Positions 32,422 to 40,722 of a DNA stretch of 64,000 nt are shown here, one piece after another. Source of the stretch: Niabella sp. (GTDB taxonomy: Bacteria > Bacteroidota > Bacteroidia > Chitinophagales > Chitinophagaceae); assembly GCA_027493055.1 (NCBI GenBank), contig JAPUDO010000120.1, positions 62,001 through 126,000 on the forward strand, given 5' to 3'. How positions within the stretch are numbered: position 1 is the stretch's first letter; the number at the start of each line of letters is the position of its first letter. The notes under the pieces are model-generated. The model saw only the letters and a program-made list of their open reading frames with translations. It made no database searches and was not told where the DNA came from. Made by a program: the position numbers and the translations under genes.

Positions 32422-33501
32422 TTATTTGGTACTCATCTGGTTAATAAGGCTTAACAGCTGGCTTTCAGATACTTCAGTCATATTGAACGTGAACCCTGCA
32501 TAAGTTTTTCCGGCATCGGGAGCAGGTATGGTTACATCCCTCATTTCTGCATAAAGCTTTCCATTTTTAGCGCTGAGCGCCAGGAACGTTCCCTCCTGTC
32601 CTACCGGGATGGAGTTTTGATAGCTTAACAACCCTTCCTTACCCGCAGCCGGGGAAAAAATAACGTTATAAAGTTTTACTAATGTATTGGTATGCTTTGT
32701 TTTAAAGAATAACAGGCTGGGGTCTGAGCTGGAATAGTTGTTACCTGTTTCGGTATTGAATTTATCGCCAAAATATCCAAGAACAGTTGTTTTAGGGCGG
32801 GGATCGTTATATAAAGCATCGCAGTTTCTCCATTGGCCTAACGCGTCCAGGGGAAAAATAGTTGTTGCCGGGGAAGCCGCTCCAAAACCAGAAATCTGAT
32901 CCCATACAATGCCTCTTCTTACGTTTACCTGGCTGGTTACAGAAACGCTGATGTTTTCATGATTGTAGCCGCTTAAGGTATAGCTGATGGTACTGTCTCC
33001 GTCCCACATAGGCACTTCTCTTTGCTGGCCATTTGCCCCGGCTCCTATAGGAACAACAACGCTTGGCGGCTTCGCCCCGTTTAAAACCAGCTGATTATTG
33101 TTTTGTTCGGCCTTTACAATTATTTCGCCAAAAGACTGGAGCATTTCTCCTCCCGAAGTAAGGGTAGGCTTATCGGCCAGAATCATATCAGAAGCGTCTA
33201 AAATATCCCTTGCGGAAACAGAAACATTCCCGGAGATAACAACGCCTCCACTGGTTTTAAAAGCATTGGCAGGGAAAGTGATTTTTGTGCCACTGCTTAA
33301 AGTAATGGTTGCTCCTGCCGCAGCATCTACTGTAAATTTTTCATCTTTAGGTGCATGCCTGGCAAAAAAAGCATCCATCAATTGTGTGGAGGCTTTATCA
33401 TCTGCTTCCGGAACGTTAACAGAATTATCATTTTTTTTACAGGAGCTGACAGTAATGGCAGCAATGGCAATAGCGGCAGTTAATAAGAATGTCTTTTTCA
33501 T
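32422..33501 (-). CDS. Lipoprotein of unknown function
   Basis: Protein of 359 residues with signal and lipobox TVSSC (Cys21) followed by KKND. The mature part begins with a flexible segment and then a beta-rich region (ATITLSSGTKITFPANAF, GNVSVSARDILDASDM), typical of large outer-surface lipoproteins in Bacteroidota that carry a ZU5- or TonB-receptor-like beta domain. No catalytic motif is seen. It follows the CHAT-TPR gene by 85 bp on the same strand and may share its transcript. Confidence 0.8.
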   Translation of the reverse strand: MKKTFLLTAAIAIAAITVSSCKKNDNSVNVPEADDKASTQLMDAFFARHAPKDEKFTVDAAAGATITLSSGTKITFPANAFKTSGGVVISGNVSVSARDILDASDMILADKPTLTSGGEMLQSFGEIIVKAEQNNNQLVLNGAKPPSVVVPIGAGANGQQREVPMWDGDSTISYTLSGYNHENISVSVTSQVNVRRGIVWDQISGFGAASPATTIFPLDALGQWRNCDALYNDPRPKTTVLGYFGDKFNTETGNNYSSSDPSLLFFKTKHTNTLVKLYNVIFSPAAGKEGLLSYQNSIPVGQEGTFLALSAKNGKLYAEMRDVTIPAPDAGKTYAGFTFNMTEVSESQLLSLINQMSTK

Positions 33502-33586
33502 AACTATGGGTTTTAAATTGTTTTAAATGTTTGTTTACAGGTATATCAGCACCTGGAACAATTGTTACCCCTTAGTTGAAAATTTT

Positions 33587-36202
33587 TTATCGCTTTTTTA
33601 AAATGACAGCAACCGCTGCTGCTGCAGCTATCAGCAAACCAATACACACGTAAATAAAAAAGGAGCTACCTGCCGGCTTAACAGATACGGGAAGGTTGTT
33701 TCCCTGGTAATAAATGGCAGCCCAAAGCCATGGATTTTGATCGGCGGCGGATGTTTTCTCCCCAAAATATATTGCCCTGGCTTGTTGTAATGCTTTAGCC
33801 GGCTCTTTCACCCGGATCAGCTCCTTATAAAAATTTTTCAGAAGTGCGGTGGTGGTGGCATCATCTACCTGCCAGCGGGCAGAAAGCACGCCTCCCACTC
33901 CTTTGCCTATAAAAGTGCGCCCCAGGCTTAGCATTCCCTCCTGGTGCAGGGATGCCCCTTTGCCGGTTTCGCAGGCCGCCAGCACTACTAACGGACATTT
34001 GGAGCGGCTGTATTGCATCTGTCCCAGGTATAATTTATTTTGCAGCACAATAAAGGGCTGCGCGCTGCTGTCATCAGCAACAGCATGGGAAGATAAATGG
34101 ACGATATTGTTCTCATTTAATTCTTTATAGAAAATATGATCGGTTGCAGTGGCAGCGTTGTACCTTTTGCAGTTGAACAATTTTTTTAAAAATGAGGCTT
34201 CCTCTTTTGCCGAAGGCAATGCCGGAAACCCTAAATGCTTCTGCTCAAAACTAAAAACAGCCATTCCTGCAGCTTCCTTATATTTCGCATTATTCAACAG
34301 TTGTAATAAAGAGAACTGGTAGCTTATTGCATTGGCAGCACCAAAGTATTGAGGTTTTTGCCCGCTATAGGAAAGCGCTTCAAACGGTAAAAGATGCAAC
34401 GCGCCAGCAGGTGAAATAATGTACGCCGATGCCCGGGAAGACGCATCTGGTAAATATTTTTTTAAAAGAGCTGCAGCAGACTGGTAATATCCGGGAGGGT
34501 TATTATTGAAAGCGCCCGGACCGTTATAGAAATAAGTATTTACAAAATGATTAATGCCCTGGAAAGAGGCCGGAGCTTCTGCCACGTGACTTACAGACGA
34601 AGAACTTATATGCACCATGTAAAAAGCAGTATCGGAGCAATAATAGCTTACTATATTGCTATGCCGTCGAGCATCATTCAGCCATGCCAGGAACTTATCG
34701 TACCTCGGGGCCGATAATTGTTCTTCATAATTGCTTTTGGTTAAGCTTAGCTGGTATTCTTTTTCTGCTATACGTGCTCTTATGGCCTCCTGCTCCTGTG
34801 GTATGGCTGCCTGTGCCAGCAATAAATAATCGTTACGCAGTTCATCAAAAGCTGGCGCTGCAACACCTGTATCTGCTTGCAGGCGCTGGCTGCGCTGCTG
34901 GTTGTACATCAGTTTCCGGCCCTTTGACAGTTCTGCAAGCCATACTGCTTTTAGTAAATACGTTTCCTCTTTGGTATGGTTGTACATGGCATGGTGCCAG
35001 GCTATGCCTTTTTCTGTAAGCAATTCGTTTGAATAAATACTGCTGTTGCTATACATCCAGGCATCTATTAACTGCTGGGTGTAGTAATCATTTAAAACAG
35101 CCTGTGTGTACCAAAAGGAGGTACTATCTGCCTGATCTGTTTTTTCAAAAACCTGTGCCAGGCCAAACATGGAAGTGGTTACCGTAAAATCGGGGTATAA
35201 ACCAATGCTATCGCGCTGGAAAAAGGATAATGCTTTATTATACCATAATAAGCTTTCTTCCGGACTGCCTTTTAAAAAATAGTTATTCCCTAATGCGTTA
35301 GCCAGGCGGGCTTTTTCTCTTGGCGAAACAAAAGATCCTAAATCCCAGGCATCATGAAGACAGGCTATTGCCGGGCCGGGTTTATGCTCTGCATTAAGAA
35401 TACGGGCTTTATTTGCAAGCGATGTAACCTGCCAGGCTATATTATCGTCAGCCGTCATTTTTTTAAGCAACGCCTTATCGTTCCAGTATTTTGCACTATC
35501 TGTTTGTGCTGTTTCCAGGTAAGCCTCTGTTTTGAGATTATATAGCTGGATCGCGGCCCGGCCGTTCCCGGTTCTGATAGCTTCAAGCCCTTTTCCTGTA
35601 ATGACCTGTACCATTGCATAGTCCTGCATGTAAAAATAAGTGGTGGCAAGGTTGGCATATAACCCCGGCAGCATTCCTTCCCTGCCATTTTCTGTTGCAG
35701 ACCGGATGGCTGTTTGCTGTATAATAACGGCTTTGGTGAAATCTCCTGTGCGGGTATAATTATTTCCCAGGGGTTTACATACATACTCTTCAAATGCCCA
35801 TTCACCTGCCAGTACTTTGTCGTTTTTATTTTCCTGGTAAAAACCCAATGCTTTCTCATACCACCGGGTAGAAGACTTTACCTGCCCGCTTTGTAAAAGA
35901 TGGTAAGCGATGTTGGTAAGCAGATTATAATACGCTATTTTTTCATCGGGGTCTTTTGGCTGCCGCCAGATATTATCCAGTACAGAATCTGCCTTAGCGG
36001 CAAGCACGGGCGTTTCATCTATCCTGTCGAACAGATAATTGATATATCCCGATAAAGAATCTTTCTTTTTAAAATGGCTATACTCCTGCGATAACTTTTG
36101 CTGCGGAGCAATAGCATTGACAAACAACAGCACAATTGCTGCCAGCAATACAATAAAAAACGGTATTTTAAAATAGTCGGGAGCTTTAGTTACAAACGCC
36201 AT
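33587..36202 (-). CDS. CHAT-domain (caspase-like) protein with TPR repeats and membrane anchors
   Basis: Protein of 871 residues. An N-terminal transmembrane helix (about 13-30) is followed by TPR-like helical repeats (60-400), a linker and a C-terminal CHAT domain (about 560-845). The catalytic dyad is visible: His706 in HLSSHAV and Cys744 in LAACETGKG. A second transmembrane helix (about 846-866) precedes KKR. CHAT proteins are peptidases related to separase and caspases. Its start codon is inside the 3' end of the PKD protein gene (13-bp overlap), so translation is coupled. The divergent ECF sigma/anti-sigma pair suggests a signalling or proteolytic cascade. Confidence 0.9.
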   Translation of the reverse strand: MAFVTKAPDYFKIPFFIVLLAAIVLLFVNAIAPQQKLSQEYSHFKKKDSLSGYINYLFDRIDETPVLAAKADSVLDNIWRQPKDPDEKIAYYNLLTNIAYHLLQSGQVKSSTRWYEKALGFYQENKNDKVLAGEWAFEEYVCKPLGNNYTRTGDFTKAVIIQQTAIRSATENGREGMLPGLYANLATTYFYMQDYAMVQVITGKGLEAIRTGNGRAAIQLYNLKTEAYLETAQTDSAKYWNDKALLKKMTADDNIAWQVTSLANKARILNAEHKPGPAIACLHDAWDLGSFVSPREKARLANALGNNYFLKGSPEESLLWYNKALSFFQRDSIGLYPDFTVTTSMFGLAQVFEKTDQADSTSFWYTQAVLNDYYTQQLIDAWMYSNSSIYSNELLTEKGIAWHHAMYNHTKEETYLLKAVWLAELSKGRKLMYNQQRSQRLQADTGVAAPAFDELRNDYLLLAQAAIPQEQEAIRARIAEKEYQLSLTKSNYEEQLSAPRYDKFLAWLNDARRHSNIVSYYCSDTAFYMVHISSSSVSHVAEAPASFQGINHFVNTYFYNGPGAFNNNPPGYYQSAAALLKKYLPDASSRASAYIISPAGALHLLPFEALSYSGQKPQYFGAANAISYQFSLLQLLNNAKYKEAAGMAVFSFEQKHLGFPALPSAKEEASFLKKLFNCKRYNAATATDHIFYKELNENNIVHLSSHAVADDSSAQPFIVLQNKLYLGQMQYSRSKCPLVVLAACETGKGASLHQEGMLSLGRTFIGKGVGGVLSARWQVDDATTTALLKNFYKELIRVKEPAKALQQARAIYFGEKTSAADQNPWLWAAIYYQGNNLPVSVKPAGSSFFIYVCIGLLIAAAAAVAVILKKR

Positions 36203-38154
36203 CCTGCATATATGTACCCAAAGCTACTGTTTTTACCATTGTAATAATACCTGAGGCCCAAATGCGGGCCCAGCTTTACTTTACCCACCTGCAGATCAAA
36301 AAACGGGCGGGCCTGCCAGTTGCTGAATGCTTTTATTTTTTCTGTTGCTGATATGCCGTACGGAAGCTGAACGCCATTGGCACTAATGATATTGTAATTA
36401 TTTGATGTTTTAATATCGCCGCTAATATCAGCTGTTACTACTGCACCGGCGCCAATAGAAACATAATCATTGATATTGTACCGAAGCTGAAGCGGGATAA
36501 GCTTTACCTGGCTTATTTTAGTGGTTTGCGTGGAATCGAAAGAAGTATATTCAAATGCTCTTTTCAGAGAATCAATAAAAACAGTTCCCCGCTTTTCTAT
36601 CCCTGTAAAATGAACGGTTTGCGTGCTTATACCTGCCTTATAATACAGTTCCACCTGGAAGTAAGGCAGGTAGGGAGCAAGGGGAGCGAGGCCCACACCT
36701 ATTACTATACCATCGCTTGTTACAGCATCACGCCCCAACGCCTTTTCATAGCCTGCCATAAAAATTGGCGAAGGACTTTTTTTAAATCGCCCGGTTGCAT
36801 AGTTGGTAATGACCGGCTCATTCTTGTCAAAGTAAATGGCCGTGCGCGATTTGAATGGTTTGTTTTCCAGCTTCTTTTTGGTTACCACGCTAAACTCCAT
36901 GAACCCCTTGGTACTGTCCTTATCTTCCACACCTTTTTGATTGGTACCCGGTAAATAAATCCCGTGAAAAGTAAAGACAGCACCTTTCTCGTTCTTTTCC
37001 AGCTCCCAGCAGCCGCGCTTTTCTTTTGCCAGGCTATCACAGGGCGGGCAATAGGGATGCATATCTGTAACTTTTATTGTTTCGGGATTCAGTTCAGGAG
37101 CCAATGTCATATCCAGCGCTATTTTACGTGCAGGGCCCTTACCATTGTTTTGAAATCTTACTTTATAATTCAGCGGCTTGTACTTTTTTAAGAAGCGGTA
37201 GCTGAGCCGCCCTCCTTTTATGTTCATTTTATTGGGATCGTGAGAGTTTACTACCGGAACGCTTAACCGGTGCATTACGGGCGGTCCCTGATCAGGTATA
37301 TATACGCCTGTAATGGTAAGCGTTGCATTGGTATCTTTTATCATTTCGGGAGTAACATGTAATTGTAAAAAAGAGAAGCGGGCTTCGCCGGAAGGCACCA
37401 TTTTCAGATCTGCACTAAGCACATTTTTATACAATGATACCGTATTGGAAAATAAAGAGCCGGCCGCTGCGGCATCCACCTTTTGTACAAAGCGGGATGC
37501 CGGGCTGCCGCTTTCGGTAACCAGCAAAGAAGCCTTAAATCCCGGAATTTCATTTACATTGCGGTGCGCCATTAATAAAGAGGCTTCATCATAGCTTCTA
37601 AACTCCGATGTATCAAAACAGGTTTGCTCAAACTGCTTTTCGTTCAGCATTAAATAGAGCTTACCTTTCTGTTCCTGCATGGCTGTATTCTTCCAACCTA
37701 CAATCAGCACCATGGTATCATCAGGCTTAGCCATACAGTTGTATTTCAGCTCAAACAGGCCGTTGGCTTTAAAGAAATCCTTTTCGGCTACAGAAGCCAT
37801 GGCCCGGCCACCGGAGGGTTTTTCAATTTTTATTTTTTCTTTTTTACGCTGGGGTTTTTTCCCGTCATCATAATTATTAACCGCATAGAGTATGCAGTCA
37901 TACGCGCCATCCTTCTCATACACATGCTGCGGATTTTCGGCTGTGCTGAAATGCCCATCACCAAAATCCCAGAGATAAGTATAAAAAGGCTCAGGAGCAC
38001 CGGGTATTTGTGTAAGCGCCGGCAGCTTTACAGAAAAGGAAACCTTATTGCTGCTGTCTGTTACAGCAACAATAGAACTGTCTTTGCCAGTCGGCTGTGC
38101 AGCGGCAAAGCCGGCTAACAGGAGGCAGAAAAAAAAATTATATACATTTTTCAC
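36190..38154 (-). CDS. Exported PKD-domain protein with C-terminal beta-barrel-like region
   Basis: Protein of 654 residues with signal peptide (about 1-19). A PKD domain lies at about 35-110 (YLWDFGDGHFSTAENPQHVY). A central beta-rich region has HDPNKMNIKGG and FRN-type DUF11-like motifs (KYKPLNYKVRFQNNGKGPA). The C-terminal 150 residues alternate polar and hydrophobic positions and end in W-R-L, like a small outer-membrane barrel. It is first in an operon with the CHAT-TPR gene (overlap) and is transcribed away from the sigma factor gene 148 bp upstream. It may be the outer sensor for the CHAT protein, by inference. Confidence 0.85.
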   Translation of the reverse strand: MKNVYNFFFCLLLAGFAAAQPTGKDSSIVAVTDSSNKVSFSVKLPALTQIPGAPEPFYTYLWDFGDGHFSTAENPQHVYEKDGAYDCILYAVNNYDDGKKPQRKKEKIKIEKPSGGRAMASVAEKDFFKANGLFELKYNCMAKPDDTMVLIVGWKNTAMQEQKGKLYLMLNEKQFEQTCFDTSEFRSYDEASLLMAHRNVNEIPGFKASLLVTESGSPASRFVQKVDAAAAGSLFSNTVSLYKNVLSADLKMVPSGEARFSFLQLHVTPEMIKDTNATLTITGVYIPDQGPPVMHRLSVPVVNSHDPNKMNIKGGRLSYRFLKKYKPLNYKVRFQNNGKGPARKIALDMTLAPELNPETIKVTDMHPYCPPCDSLAKEKRGCWELEKNEKGAVFTFHGIYLPGTNQKGVEDKDSTKGFMEFSVVTKKKLENKPFKSRTAIYFDKNEPVITNYATGRFKKSPSPIFMAGYEKALGRDAVTSDGIVIGVGLAPLAPYLPYFQVELYYKAGISTQTVHFTGIEKRGTVFIDSLKRAFEYTSFDSTQTTKISQVKLIPLQLRYNINDYVSIGAGAVVTADISGDIKTSNNYNIISANGVQLPYGISATEKIKAFSNWQARPFFDLQVGKVKLGPHLGLRYYYNGKNSSFGYIYAGWRL

Positions 38155-38302
38155 GCTGGCAGTTTTCAGTATATCAATTGATATATATTTTGTTACCCCT
38201 GATTTTACAGCAGAGCTTGTTTAAACATGTTTGCAATTAAATTTATTCAAATATTATCACAAAAAAGAATTTTATTACATTAGCTGATTACAAACCAAAT
38301 AT

Positions 38303-38866
38303 TTGCATACTGATCAACAATATATTGAAGCGCTCAAAAACCACGATTCCCTGCAAATAGAGGGTATCTATAAAAATTTTGCGCCCGGCATAAAGAAGTA
38401 TCTCTTATCAAAAGGCGCCGGTGAAGAAGAAGCCGGTGATATTTTCCAGGAAGCGGTTATTGATGTTTACAAGCTGGCCAGGGATGGCTCTTTTGTGCTT
38501 ACCTGCCCGCTGGAAGCCTTTCTACTGCTGATCTGTAAGCGGAAATGGATCAACCAGGCAGAAAAAAACAAACGGCAGGGGGTAACAAAAAGTATAGACG
38601 ACGGATATACCCAAATAGCAAGCGGAGATACTGAAGCAGCAGCCTTATACGCTGATACTTTAGAGAAGGAAAGTAGCGTGATGGAAATGCTTCAAAAAAT
38701 AAGTGCACGTTGCCGCGAAATTATTGTGGCCTGCTATACCGATAAACCGCAGCAGCAGCTGGCAGACGAGATGGGCGTAAGCTATGCTTACCTGCGGAAA
38801 AAGAAATCGCTTTGTATGGCTGAATTAATAGCGCTTGTAAGAAATAAAAAACATAATGCAGCATGA
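38303..38866 (+). CDS. ECF-type RNA polymerase sigma factor
   Basis: Protein of 187 residues. The only usable start is TTG at 38303, because TGA is in frame 18 bp upstream and the next ATG comes after region 2. Sigma region 2 is around YKNFAPGIKKYLLSKGAGEEEAGDIFQEAVIDVYK, and region 4 is C-terminal (MLQKISARCREIIVACYTDKPQQQLADEMGVSYAYLRKKKSLCMAELIALV). Its stop overlaps the next start (ATGA), so the two are translationally coupled. It is divergent from the PKD/CHAT operon and may control it. Confidence 0.9.
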   Translation: MHTDQQYIEALKNHDSLQIEGIYKNFAPGIKKYLLSKGAGEEEAGDIFQEAVIDVYKLARDGSFVLTCPLEAFLLLICKRKWINQAEKNKRQGVTKSIDDGYTQIASGDTEAAALYADTLEKESSVMEMLQKISARCREIIVACYTDKPQQQLADEMGVSYAYLRKKKSLCMAELIALVRNKKHNAA

Positions 38867-39576
38867 CTCATTTTGAAAAAATAGAAGCATATATCGAAGG
38901 CTGGATGACAGGCCCGGAGCGTGCTGCATTTGAAAGCGAGCTGCAAACTAATGCCGCATTAAAACAGGACTATGAAGATTGGCTGGAGGCAGATGCTATA
39001 TTAAAGAAGAACCTGTTGCCGGCAAATGATGCTGCCATCAAAGAAATTGTAACACCGCTTACCCGGCAATATTTTAAACAGGAAAAGAAACAACCGGCAA
39101 AAGTTGTTTCCTTAAAAAAATACATGATCAGCGTTGCTGCCGCAGCCGCAATTATAATTATTTACTTCTCTGTTCCTTCAAGTATTGATAACTACAACGT
39201 TCCTGAAATGCCACAGGCCGTAGTAAGAGGGTCAGAAGCATTATCTAATAAAGGCGCATTGCTTTTTAATGAAGGGAAATATAAAGAAGCCATTCCATTG
39301 CTGCAACAACAGGCAACCGCTAATCCCGGGGATGCTACGGCTCAGTTCTTTTATGCAGTAAGCCTTGTTAAAACAAAGCAATATAAAAAGGCCCTGCCCC
39401 TGTTGGAAAAGTTAGCCACCGGTCCCTCTGCTTATAAAGAAGATGCTGCTTTTTTTGCTGCTTTATCAGCCTACAAACTGGATAAAAAAGAGGATGCTAT
39501 TAATTACGCAGATATGGTGGGCGAATCCGGCGCCTATTATAAACAGGTTCAAAAAATAATCAACAGGCTGAAGTAA
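38863..39576 (+). CDS. Membrane protein with TPR-like repeats, probable anti-sigma factor
   Basis: Protein of 237 residues. An N-terminal cytosolic helical part (about 1-85, including IEAYIEGWMTGPERAAFESEL, the usual form of Bacteroidota anti-sigma proteins) precedes one transmembrane helix (about 88-103). The outer part (115-237) has TPR-like repeats (GALLFNEGKYKEAIPLLQQQA, ... AVSLVKTKQYKKALPLLEKLA). It starts inside the sigma factor gene's stop. It would hold the sigma factor and release it on a signal, perhaps from the CHAT protease; that step is inference. Confidence 0.85.
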   Translation: MTHFEKIEAYIEGWMTGPERAAFESELQTNAALKQDYEDWLEADAILKKNLLPANDAAIKEIVTPLTRQYFKQEKKQPAKVVSLKKYMISVAAAAAIIIIYFSVPSSIDNYNVPEMPQAVVRGSEALSNKGALLFNEGKYKEAIPLLQQQATANPGDATAQFFYAVSLVKTKQYKKALPLLEKLATGPSAYKEDAAFFAALSAYKLDKKEDAINYADMVGESGAYYKQVQKIINRLK

Positions 39577-40105
39577 ATATCCGTAGTGTTTTATATTGTT
39601 TTGTATTTGTGATCATTCTCTGGAAAACAAAATCAGGGCAAACGCATAAAATTTGTTTCTTTATATATCAGAAAACATTGCGCAGCTACGCAGCGCTTTT
39701 TAACCGGGGAATTAATATCTTCTATAAACAGGTTACCGCGATGCGGTAAGATAAAACACCAATTATGCAGCACAGAAAATAGCTTCTTTTTTATGTGCTT
39801 TTCTAATAAACTTTATGGTATGAAAATTTTTTGAGGATCAAAACAATTACGCACCGCTTAATTAAATCTATACGAACCTATAAATTCATTTTTTAAATAT
39901 CCAGACAAACCTTGCGCAGCTCTTGTAATTATGGAATTAACGTCTAGAAACAGGTTACCGCGATGCGGTAAGATAAAGTCCAAATCAGCCGCATAGCGGC
40001 GCTTATATTAATAAACAGGAAAGCAAACTGCCATTTGAGCCGCATAGCGGCGATATGTTTAAATCTATGTGTCCTCCCCTAAATAAAATCCTCAAAAAGC
40101 AAGCC
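39577..40105. repeat. Gene-free region with REP-like hairpins
   Basis: No coding frame. TTACCGC-GAT-GCGGTAA occurs at 39733-39749 and 39955-39971, each inside a longer shared string beginning with ACAGG and ending AAGATAAA, and preceded by a shared TTGCGCAGCT and GGAATTAA. GCCGC-ATA-GCGGC occurs at 39988-40000 and 40039-40051. The 222-bp spacing of the first pair indicates a repeat unit. No promoter or terminator could be assigned. Confidence 0.65.
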
Positions 40106-40387
40106 TTAGTTCTTTACTTTCCAGAACCGGCCAAAAAGCCCGATATACTTTTCCTTGCTGGCCGCGGCAATAAACTTACCATTTACAGAAGCGGGGTTGA
40201 AATAGGTTATTGTTGCATTGGAATAAATAAGGTTGTTTTTATACTCAACCAGAGGTGGGGACTGCTGCCTGCTGATGGCAGGCTGAATGAATGCATTGAA
40301 ATCACTTTCTTTGGGATTGGTAAAAAACGCGATCAATATCGCAGCTATGATTAATAAAGATATGAGCCGACGGAATTTCATTCGCAA
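40106..40387 (-). CDS. Small membrane protein, DUF4359-like
   Basis: Protein of 93 residues with one hydrophobic segment (about 8-23), then FFTNPKESDFNAFIQ, which resembles the N-P-x-x-x-x-[FY] start of DUF4359. The remainder is soluble and ends in a basic, aromatic tail (IGLFGRFWKVKN). Function unknown. It is monocistronic; nearest genes are over 300 bp away on each side. Confidence 0.65.
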   Translation of the reverse strand: MRMKFRRLISLLIIAAILIAFFTNPKESDFNAFIQPAISRQQSPPLVEYKNNLIYSNATITYFNPASVNGKFIAAASKEKYIGLFGRFWKVKN

Positions 40388-40722
40388 ACTTATTTTTTAA
40401 ATAGACGAACACCAACTTTTTTTACTTCAATTAACTAAACAAATACGCTCACCGTCATCAGGAGAACACATAAATTACTTCTCCACCCGTTATTCTAACC
40501 CGGATAAGTGAGTGAGCAAGACCCGGTGGTAAACAGTATTCCTGTTTTTAATATTCACAGAGTCCACAGCCAGCGCAAGGCCAGGGGTGAGACTCTGCTT
40601 AGAAAACCCGCGAATAAACAGGACGCTATATATTGTGTAGATGAAGTGAGTGTCCCTGGAACTACTTCGGAGACACAACACAGACGCCATATATTTACTG
40701 CCGGCTAAATAATACTAACGAA
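40388..40722. other. 335-bp stretch with no supported gene
   Basis: Two overlapping antiparallel frames of 66 codons (40490-40690 minus, 40508-40708 plus) exist, but neither has a recognisable product or start context. A short dyad GTGTC...GACAC lies in the right half. I see no promoter or RNA gene. Confidence 0.4.

Noticed and set aside
40490-40708. Two antiparallel 66-codon frames
   Set aside because: They overlap each other, have no family likeness or start context, and look like chance.
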